Assembly (NCBI GenBank): GCA_003165115.1
Contig: PLSJ01000471.1
Location: 12,236-24,976 of the forward strand
From: Syntrophaceae bacterium
Lineage (GTDB): Bacteria; Desulfobacterota; Syntrophorhabdia; Syntrophorhabdales; WCHB1-27
Reading direction: 5' to 3'
Length of the DNA: 12,741 nt
Position 1 is the stretch's first letter. Each line of letters starts with the position of its first letter. Positions 8,279 through 12,741 of the stretch are shown here, piece by piece. Under the pieces are notes generated by a model. The model saw nothing but the letters and a program-made list of their open reading frames with translations. It was not told the DNA's origin and searched no databases. The position numbers and the translations under genes are program-made.

Positions 8279-8716
8279 GGACCCTCCTTTTGTTGGACCG
8301 CACGTATCAGCCCCTTTCCGGTAATTGTGGCTGCTCTCACACACGTATGCATCAGAGGGCATAAACGCCCCTTGCGAGGAAGGGCAAAAACAGTGGGATA
8401 CTGGAGGATATGGCTGCTTCAACTTCCTCCGAACCTCTTTCCGGAAAGATGAGCCCCGGTTTGCCGAAGAACGGCACAATCAGAACCCCGTGGCTTATTA
8501 AGCCGGGAATTGTTCCCGGCCGGCTTTCGAGTCATCGGCCGATTGTCGATGTACGGAAGACCTATTTTACCACGTTGGGCGCCATTAAGCAAACTCTGTT
8601 TCCAGGGAGGGATACGGTACGAACAGGCAGAACGCGAGCCGGTCGAACCCCGGGGCCGACGGCTGTCCGGCCTAATGCTATTTGCTTCAGAATAGAGTAT
8701 ACTAAAAGGCACACTG

Positions 8717-8722
8717 TATAAT
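8717..8722 (+). promoter_or_regulatory. Possible -10 box for the small helical protein gene
   Basis: A perfect TATAAT at 8717-8722, with a second box TATACT 19 bases earlier. Neither has a good -35 at 16-18 bases, so this is tentative. Confidence 0.3.
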
Positions 8723-8730
8723 CAGCCAGT

Positions 8731-8781
8731 CCTGGTCCCGTCGGTTCGCGGACCAGGGAGAGGGTCGGCTAAAAGAAGCCG
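8731..8781 (+). ncRNA. Structured leader: two consecutive hairpins
   Basis: CCTGGTCC 8731-8738 pairs with GGACCAGG 8750-8757, then CGGCT 8766-8770 pairs with AGCCG 8777-8781. They lie between the TATAAT box and the ATG at 8839. No T tract follows, so it is not a terminator. It does not match a riboswitch class I can name. Confidence 0.35.
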
Positions 8782-8838
8782 GCATCCCTGCGCGATACGT
8801 AACGATATTTCAACCTCACCAGGGCAAAGGAACAAAAT

Positions 8839-9111
8839 ATGAACAATGTCGCAGAATTTATTCAGATCAGGCAGGGAATAGAATCTCTCGCCAAAGAAAT
8901 CACCACGCTTGTCGAACGGAAGACATTGCCCCAGTCGAAGGTCAGGCTCGACGAGGCAACCGACCTGCTCGCAAAGCTCACGGCTCTCGCAGACAACGAC
9001 GTCCAGGAGGTCGCGGTTGGTCGCCTGACGAGGCTCCTCGGCAGCCTCGGCACGAAGGTCGAGGCCCTGAAGCCAAAGAAACGGGTCCTCAAGAAACAGC
9101 CCGTTTCCTAA
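8839..9111 (+). CDS. Small helical protein of unknown function (90 aa)
   Basis: 90 residues, predicted almost wholly helical, with heptad-like leucines and mixed charge (for example L-L-A-K-L-T-A-L and L-T-R-L-L-G-S-L) and a strongly basic end K-P-K-K-R-V-L-K-K-Q. No cysteine, signal peptide or membrane segment. The start at ATG 8839 has AAAGGA upstream, and codon use is GC-rich in third position like the neighbours, which favours it over the longer antisense ORF 8722-9192. No family recognised; a helical bundle or nucleic-acid-binding accessory protein would be guesses. It is preceded by a structured leader and followed by 131 bases before the next promoter. Confidence 0.62.
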   Translation: MNNVAEFIQIRQGIESLAKEITTLVERKTLPQSKVRLDEATDLLAKLTALADNDVQEVAVGRLTRLLGSLGTKVEALKPKKRVLKKQPVS

Positions 9112-9242
9112 AACATTGATTTTACGGGCTATTTGTCGAGGAACGACCGGAATACTTTCCGTACGTCCGCGCACCGGGGGCGCAAAGCACAAGGTAAAGA
9201 GATGTGCTTCGGGCGCCGCCGCTTCTGCGGGCGAGAAACCTC

Positions 9243-9271
9243 TTGACCTTTGCCCCGTGTTCTGGCATACT
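9243..9271 (+). promoter_or_regulatory. Strong sigma70 promoter of the cold-shock gene
   Basis: TTGACC (9243-9248), exactly 17 bases, then CATACT (9266-9271), preceded by TGG, an extended -10. Predicted start near 9278, giving a leader of about 107 bases before the csp ATG. Confidence 0.7.
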
Positions 9272-9306
9272 ATGAGTCGGAAGTTTACGTTTTTGCCGTA
9301 ATGAAG

Positions 9307-9338
9307 GCCGCAAAGACTCTGAGCTTTGTGGCTTTTTT
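9307..9338 (+). terminator. Terminator-like hairpin in the csp leader (possible attenuator)
   Basis: GCCGCAAAG (9307-9315) pairs with CTTTGTGGC (9324-9332) with one G-T pair and an eight-base loop, followed at once by six T (9333-9338). It lies downstream of the promoter and 46 bases before the csp ATG. It could attenuate csp, produce a short leader RNA of about 60 bases, or end transcription of the gene at 8839. Confidence 0.55.
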
Positions 9339-9384
9339 ATTGCTGCTCGTAACCTTCTTAACGCTAAAAAGGAGGTGTTCGGGT

Positions 9385-9585
9385 ATGACAAAAGGAACTG
9401 TTAAGTGGTTTAACGAAGCAAAAGGTTTCGGCTTTATCAGCAGAGAAGACGGCGATGACATTTTTGTGCATCATACGTCGATCAGCGGCAGTGGTTTCAA
9501 AACCCTGTCCGAGGGTCAGGCTGTGACGTTCGACGTTGAAAAGACGCCGAAAGGTCCGAGAGCCATCAACGTAGTAGTAGCGTAG
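9385..9585 (+). CDS. Cold-shock protein, CspA family
   Basis: 66-residue single cold-shock domain, the usual family length. It binds single-stranded RNA and DNA and melts mRNA structure. Both RNA-binding motifs are intact: RNP1 K-G-F-G-F-I (13-18) and RNP2 D-I-F-V-H-H (25-30), with Trp8 and the family pattern G-T-V-K-W-F-N. The ATG at 9385 follows AAAAAGGAGGTG. The reading frame stays open upstream to 9250, and an ATG at 9301 would add a hydrophobic stretch; I treat that as leader (see findings). Transcribed from the promoter at 9243-9271 and ended by the UUCG-loop terminator, so monocistronic. Whether it is cold-induced or constitutive cannot be told. Confidence 0.95.
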   Translation: MTKGTVKWFNEAKGFGFISREDGDDIFVHHTSISGSGFKTLSEGQAVTFDVEKTPKGPRAINVVVA

Positions 9586-9607
9586 ACCACCACCGAACGA
9601 CAATAGG

Positions 9608-9636
9608 GGCCCCTTTCGAGGGGCCTTTATTTTTTT
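9608..9636 (+). terminator. Intrinsic terminator of the cold-shock gene
   Basis: GGCCCCT (9608-9614), tetraloop TTCG (9615-9618), AGGGGCC (9619-9625), then a T-rich tract to 9636. A UUCG-capped perfect 7-pair stem 22 bases after the csp stop. Confidence 0.92.
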
Positions 9637-9701
9637 GCGCAGGTTCTGCCCGAAGCGGATTTTCGGGACTTGCCGCGCCACTATCAATCCCGATGCTTCT
9701 G

Positions 9702-9710
9702 TGGTATTAT
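9702..9710 (+). promoter_or_regulatory. Possible extended -10 promoter for the PC4-like gene
   Basis: TGG then TATTAT (9705-9710). The -35 candidate TATCAA (9682-9687) is weak. It would give a leader of about 160 bases, in which I see no clear structure. Confidence 0.38.
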
Positions 9711-9878
9711 CTTATTCAGCACGTCTAGCCTTGTTTCCGTTCTCATTTCTCACAAAGAACAACCGGTCGGCAGTGGCAGGATTGAGGCGTAGCATCGAGA
9801 CCTGCGGCGCATTGGTCGTTGGAAGACCGGAGAGAGAAGTCGTCTGATGTGCGCGATCTCACAACAAAAGGAGCTTTT

Positions 9879-10094
9879 ATGCTTATAGGGAAGATCAATG
9901 ACAGAAACAGACAAAAATTGCTGGTGACCATTCGGAACGTCAAAGGCGCCAATATGATCGATTTCAGGCTTCATCATACGGCCGACGACGGTGAGCTGGT
10001 GGGGACGCCGGCCGGTGTCTCCCTTACCCTCGATCAGGTGGGGCAGGCAATAGAGCTGCTCCAAGAGGCACAGAAACGGATCAACGAACAATAA
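9879..10094 (+). CDS. Small PC4/YdbC-like putative ssDNA-binding protein
   Basis: 71 residues from ATG 9879, chosen for AAAAGGAG upstream; the frame is open to 9819 but without a ribosome site. The first half is strand-like and basic, the middle reads M-I-D-F-R-L-H-H-T-A-D-D-G-E-L-V with T-P-A-G-V-S-L-T-L-D-Q-V, and the end is a helix. This order (strands, acidic turn with G-E-L, G-(I/V)-S-L-(T/S) before the final helix) resembles the PC4/p15 transcriptional coactivator and bacterial YdbC folds, which bind single-stranded DNA as dimers. The resemblance is by eye and only moderate. It sits downstream of the csp terminator and converges on msrA with 24 bases between. Confidence 0.6.
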   Translation: MLIGKINDRNRQKLLVTIRNVKGANMIDFRLHHTADDGELVGTPAGVSLTLDQVGQAIELLQEAQKRINEQ

Positions 10095-10118
10095 CGGGCC
10101 GGGCGATGCCACGACCTT

Positions 10119-10757
10119 CTACTCATGGACATCGCCTGTCTCTCCCCAGAGTTCCTTGAGGCGCGCATCCCTCCCGCAATTCCAGCGATAGAATTTGTAT
10201 CGCACCGGGTTCTTCTTGTAATACTTCTGGTGGTAATCCTCTGCCGGGTAGAATTCCGACGCCGGCACGATCTCGGTATAAAGAGGACCGGGAAATCGCT
10301 TTGACTCCTCCAGCTTCTTTTTCGATTCCTCGGCCAGCTTCTTTTGTTCCTCATTATGGTAAAAGATCGCGGAGCGGTACTGGTTGCCCACATCGCAGAA
10401 CTGTCTGTCATTGACGGTAGGGTCTATATTGTGCCAAAACACTTCGAGCAGCCTCGCGTAGCCGATTTTTGAAGGATCGTAGACGACCTGCACCGATTCC
10501 GCATGCCCCGTGCCGCCCGAAGATACCTCTTCGTAGGTAGGGTTCTTCTTCCGGCCGCCGGTATACCCCGGCGTCACCGATATCACGCCTTCCAGCTTGT
10601 CGAAGGCCGGCTCCATGCACCAGAAACATCCGCCCGCGAAGGTCGCCTTCTCGAGAGGACTGCCATCCTTACCCTGTCCGGCAGCTTTCCCCTGAGCCGG
10701 GTAAGCCGCCAGCATGAGGATTGCGGATACGATAGTGAGTATCATGGTAGGCTTCAA
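10119..10757 (-). CDS. msrA: Exported peptide methionine sulfoxide reductase MsrA
   Basis: 212 residues. Reduces methionine S-sulfoxide in proteins to methionine. The catalytic motif G-G-C44-F-W-C-M is intact, with G-Y-T-G-G, G-H-A-E-S-V-Q-V and Y-H-Q-K-Y-Y as further family marks; Cys194 in the C-terminal N-C-G-R-D may resolve the sulfenic acid. Residues 1-27 form a signal peptide (hydrophobic core about 5-18, then A-Y-P-A-Q-G), so it acts outside the cytoplasm; no lipobox is present. I choose the TTG at 10757 because AGGAGG is five bases upstream; ATG 10745 is the alternative with a spacing too long. Cysteine, not selenocysteine, is at the active site. Divergent from the EF-hand gene, with 256 bases between; no MsrB partner in the window. 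Confidence 0.95.
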   Translation of the reverse strand: MKPTMILTIVSAILMLAAYPAQGKAAGQGKDGSPLEKATFAGGCFWCMEPAFDKLEGVISVTPGYTGGRKKNPTYEEVSSGGTGHAESVQVVYDPSKIGYARLLEVFWHNIDPTVNDRQFCDVGNQYRSAIFYHNEEQKKLAEESKKKLEESKRFPGPLYTEIVPASEFYPAEDYHQKYYKKNPVRYKFYRWNCGRDARLKELWGETGDVHE

Positions 10758-10850
10758 CCGACCTCCTGTTTTCCGTCGCGTTATTCTCTCATGAATGTAA
10801 AGTCGGCCGCGCCGCAATGCAAGAATATGACTGTTGGGCGAGGAAAGTTT

Positions 10851-10867
10851 TTCCTTATCGTAAGGAA
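10851..10867. repeat. Perfect inverted repeat between msrA and the EF-hand gene
   Basis: TTCCTTA and TAAGGAA flank TCG. It lies about 95 bases upstream of msrA and 147 upstream of the EF-hand gene, in an A/T-rich stretch. It could be an operator or a hairpin; no T tract follows directly on the + strand. Confidence 0.3.
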
Positions 10868-11013
10868 TTCTTTTCCCCTTGTCTCATTCTGCCGCCGGGT
10901 GCCTATGGCGTTTTCGGTAACCAAACGGCCGACTCCCGCCGATGCCACCGCGTGCCGGTCCGCGGCCCGGATCTTGCTATTTCACTTTCATCTCTTTCGT
11001 GAAGGAGAAGATC

Positions 11014-11469
11014 ATGATCAATGGGATCGGCAGCATGGGCAGTTCGAGTTCCGTATCGCAGATACGCATGGCCTTGTTCAAGAAACTCGATACCAACGGG
11101 GACGGCGTGATCGACAAGACAGAGATGAAGGCGGCGCTGGCGACCGGCAAGAAAAGCTCGGCCGTCGGAAAAAACGGCGCCTCTCTGGGCCAGGCATTCG
11201 CAAAACTCGATACAAACAACGACGGCGTGATCAGCCAAAGCGAGTTCGACGCCGCCCTGTCGAAGACCCAGGACAACACGGGCGCTTACCTCGCCGGGTC
11301 AACGTCATCCCTCGTCAATTATCTGGTGGCGACAAACGGCCAAACGGGTTCGGCCGGTTCGGCCTCGGGCCAGGCCGGCGCGGTCAACAATCTCCTGAAG
11401 AACTATCTTGCCCAGTGCGGACAGGTGGCCCGGCAGCAGGCGGCACAGGGTTTTGCGGCGGTCGTGTAG
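11014..11469 (+). CDS. EF-hand calcium-binding protein
   Basis: 151 residues with two canonical 12-residue EF-hand loops: DTNGDGVIDKTE (26-37) and DTNNDGVISQSE (66-77). Both have D, N, D at positions 1, 3, 5 and E at 12, so calcium binding is likely. The start M-I-N-G-I-G-S and serine run (10-13) resembles other short bacterial EF-hand proteins. Residues 90-151 are rich in G, S, A, Q and N and probably loosely structured, with one cysteine. No signal peptide. ATG 11014 follows GAAGGAGAAG; an extension to 10942 has no ribosome site. No target or regulatory partner is visible next to it. Confidence 0.85.
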   Translation: MINGIGSMGSSSSVSQIRMALFKKLDTNGDGVIDKTEMKAALATGKKSSAVGKNGASLGQAFAKLDTNNDGVISQSEFDAALSKTQDNTGAYLAGSTSSLVNYLVATNGQTGSAGSASGQAGAVNNLLKNYLAQCGQVARQQAAQGFAAVV

Positions 11470-11525
11470 GGCGGCCCTCGGGGTTCGGGGCGGCCCCCAA
11501 CATACGTTTCTTCCGAAAATCGTGA

Positions 11526-11554
11526 TTGACAAGCGCCCCGGTCTGTTGTACAAC
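11526..11554 (+). promoter_or_regulatory. cobU: Sigma70 promoter of the cobalamin riboswitch-cobUT operon
   Basis: TTGACA (11526-11531), 17 bases, TACAAC (11549-11554). The predicted start near 11561 lies just before the first pairing arm of the riboswitch, which fits well. Confidence 0.72.
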
Positions 11555-11570
11555 GTAGATAAGAACAAGC

Positions 11571-11754
11571 GCGTTCAGGTGCAGCGAAGCTTAATAGGGA
11601 ATCCCGTGAAATCCGGGAGCGGTCCCGCCGCTGTGATCCCGATTCCGAAAACCTCGGAATAAGCGCCTTTCGCCACATAGGGTCACTGTTCCCGGTGTTG
11701 GGGACGGGAAGACCGGCGAGGGGTCGGGAGAGCCAGAAGACCTGCCTGAAACGC
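11571..11754 (+). ncRNA. Cobalamin (B12) riboswitch
   Basis: The B12 box AGCCAGAAGACCTGCC at 11731-11746 matches the class consensus nearly perfectly. Other class marks are TTAATAGGGAATCCC with GTGAAATCCGGGAGC at about 11591-11621 and the GGTCCCGCCGCTGTGA core at about 11621-11636. The closing stem is visible: 11571-11579 pairs with 11745-11754 with one extra A. Binding adenosylcobalamin should favour the terminator at 11808-11844 and shut off cobU-cobT. Confidence 0.95.
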
Positions 11755-11807
11755 AAAAAGATTGCCTTCTCGTGGGTGGAAGGCGGGGACCAAGTAAATC
11801 AGGGTGC

Positions 11808-11844
11808 AATCCCCAGGCGACTATGTCCTGGGGATTTTTTATTT
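11808..11844 (+). terminator. Riboswitch expression-platform terminator
   Basis: AATCCCCAGG (11808-11817) pairs perfectly with CCTGGGGATT (11827-11836), followed by T-rich 11835-11844. It sits between aptamer and cobU, 22 bases before the ATG, so control is by transcription termination. Confidence 0.9.
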
Positions 11845-11865
11845 AGCCCGAACGGCGTGGGATAC

Positions 11866-12387
11866 ATGAACAAAGTAGTGTTCGTCATCGGCGGATCGCG
11901 GAGCGGGAAGACTTCCTTCGCCTTAGGCATGGCGCACGAGGCGGCAGGGATGAGCAACAAGGTGTATATCGCCACCGCCCAACCACTCGACGCGGAGATG
12001 GCGGACCGGATCGAAAAGCACAGGAGGGAGCGGGGGAGCGCCTGGGCTACCATCGAGGAGCCGCTGCGCCTGGGCAGCGCGTTAAGGACCGCGTCCGCTT
12101 CCTACGCGGTCGCGGTCGTCGATTGCCTGACCCTTTGGCTTTCGAACCTCCTGGGAGGCAATCGCGATATAGAGGCGGCGCAGGACGACTTTATCGACTC
12201 CCTTGCCGACCCCGGCGGGACCCTCCGGGTTTTCGTTGTGTCGAACGAGGTCGGCTTGGGGATAGTACCCGAAAACGATATGGCCAGGCAGTTCAGGGAT
12301 TTGACCGGCAGACTTCACCAGCGCCTCGCGCGTCTTGCTGACGAGGTCTACCTGATAGTGGCCGGCATACCGGTGAAGATCAAGTAG
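11866..12387 (+). CDS. cobU: Adenosylcobinamide kinase / adenosylcobinamide-phosphate guanylyltransferase
   Basis: 173 residues, the usual size. CobU (CobP) phosphorylates adenosylcobinamide and then transfers GMP to it, making AdoCbi-GDP for nucleotide-loop assembly. The P-loop G-G-S-R-S-G-K-T is at 9-16; His52 in R-I-E-K-H-R-R-E-R matches the histidine that carries GMP in the Salmonella enzyme; [13 protein letters not shown] and [11 protein letters not shown] are family blocks; the end reads A-G-I-P-V-K-I-K. Start ATG 11866 with a weak ribosome site (GTGGGA). It is the first gene under the riboswitch, 74 bases before cobT. Confidence 0.96.
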   Translation: MNKVVFVIGGSRSGKTSFALGMAHEAAGMSNKVYIATAQPLDAEMADRIEKHRRERGSAWATIEEPLRLGSALRTASASYAVAVVDCLTLWLSNLLGGNRDIEAAQDDFIDSLADPGGTLRVFVVSNEVGLGIVPENDMARQFRDLTGRLHQRLARLADEVYLIVAGIPVKIK

Positions 12388-12461
12388 GGGCCGACCGGTC
12401 GAGGCTTAAGCGGCCGAAAAGAGGAACGACTAAAAACCCCAATTGGAGGGAGAGACCGATT

Positions 12462-12741
12462 ATGGCACAGGAAGGCTGGAAGTCCGCAAGCATCGCGCGG
12501 AAGATCGCGCCGTTAAAAAAAGAGTTCATGGAAAAGGCCCAGGCGAGGCTCGACGACCTCACCAAGCCGGTGGGAAGTCTCGGCCGACTCGAGGAGTTCG
12601 CCGGCCGGCTCGTCGCCATCTTCGAGGACGCAATGCCCGTCCCCGGCAAGAAGGTCGTCTTCACCTTCGCCGGAGACCACGGCGTCGTGGCCGAAGGGGT
12701 GTCGGCATACCCGAAAGAGGTGACGCCGGAAATGGTCTTCA
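12462..12741 (+). CDS. cobT: Nicotinate-nucleotide:dimethylbenzimidazole phosphoribosyltransferase (5' part)
   Basis: Only the first 93 codons are in the window; the frame is open to the edge. CobT makes alpha-ribazole phosphate, the lower ligand joined to AdoCbi-GDP by CobS. Family blocks visible: [15 protein letters not shown] at about 31-45, and [16 protein letters not shown] (about 69-84) with E-V-T-P-E-M-V after it. The ATG at 12462 follows GGAGGGAGAG. The catalytic glutamate near the C-terminus lies outside. The pairing with cobU under one B12 riboswitch supports the call. Confidence 0.95.
   Translation, partial: MAQEGWKSASIARKIAPLKKEFMEKAQARLDDLTKPVGSLGRLEEFAGRLVAIFEDAMPVPGKKVVFTFAGDHGVVAEGVSAYPKEVTPEMVF

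Larger units (their letters stand above)
8279..8838. other. 560-base gap without a convincing gene
   Basis: ORFs exist here on both strands (8410-8721 +, 8419-8712 -) but have low-complexity, Arg/Pro/Thr-rich translations, poorly placed ribosome sites and overlap each other. What can be seen: a perfect 8-base inverted repeat GCCGGGAA/TTCCCGGC at 8502-8520, two -10-like boxes (TATACT 8698-8703 and TATAAT 8717-8722), and two hairpins close to the next gene (described separately). The left 120 bases must hold the promoter of the - strand small gene; TTGCCC/TTATGC with 17 spacing on that strand is a weak candidate. Confidence 0.5.

Noticed and set aside
8410..8721. 103-codon + strand ORF (and 8419-8712 on the - strand)
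   Set aside because: GGAGG is only two bases from the ATG, the translation is Arg/Pro/Thr-rich and featureless, and the two ORFs exclude each other.
8722..9192. 156-codon - strand ORF
   Set aside because: Overlaps the better-supported 90-residue + strand gene and has no convincing ribosome site or domain.
10119..10757. MsrA as a third selenoprotein
   Set aside because: The catalytic position is encoded by a cysteine codon; no in-frame TGA.
10503..11525. 340-codon + strand ORF
   Set aside because: Antisense to msrA and out of frame with the EF-hand gene; very Arg/Gly-rich shadow.
1..12741. CRISPR array, insertion sequence, tRNA or rRNA
   Set aside because: No spaced direct repeats, transposase, terminal repeats or RNA-gene signatures were seen.

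Overview
The window looks like chromosomal DNA of an anaerobic, GC-rich Gram-negative bacterium. A member of the Desulfobacterota or a related former deltaproteobacterial group is my best guess. The clues are a multihaem cytochrome c, two probable selenocysteine proteins, a hemerythrin, a B12-riboswitch-controlled cobalamin operon, and Shine-Dalgarno-led genes that often start with TTG or GTG. This placement is inference; there is no rRNA or marker gene to fix it.

Layout. 1-604: promoter and a hemerythrin gene. 605-900: an inverted repeat and a good promoter. 901-4386: a three-gene + strand operon for exported proteins, closed by a terminator at 4416-4440. It encodes a secreted rhodanese, a tetrahaem cytochrome c fused to DUF1573-like domains, and a UGSC-motif protein. 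The second and third genes each contain one in-frame TGA, so a standard gene caller splits each in two. In both, the TGA sits where a redox cysteine or selenocysteine belongs and is followed by a hairpin whose loop starts at the same distance. I read both as selenoproteins; this is the main discovery of the window.

4526-5788 (-): MFS transporter. 6024-7922 (+): ftsH. 7994-8278 (-): small protein of unknown function. 8279-8838: a 560-base gap with no convincing gene, only hairpins and -10-like boxes. 8839-9111 (+): small helical protein. 9243-9636: a cold-shock gene with its own promoter, a possible attenuator in the leader and a UUCG-loop terminator. 9879-10094 (+): small PC4-like protein. 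10119-10757 (-): exported MsrA. 11014-11469 (+): two-EF-hand protein. 11526-11844: promoter, cobalamin riboswitch and terminator controlling cobU (11866-12387) and cobT (12462 to past the window edge).

How the genes fit together. The 901-4386 operon probably forms an envelope redox unit: rhodanese for sulfur chemistry, cytochrome for electron transfer, and two selenoproteins with U-x-C and U-x-x-C motifs. Its substrate cannot be read from the sequence. The exported MsrA, hemerythrin, FtsH and cold-shock genes fit a general stress and redox theme but are separate transcription units. cobU and cobT form a nucleotide-loop assembly unit repressed by B12.
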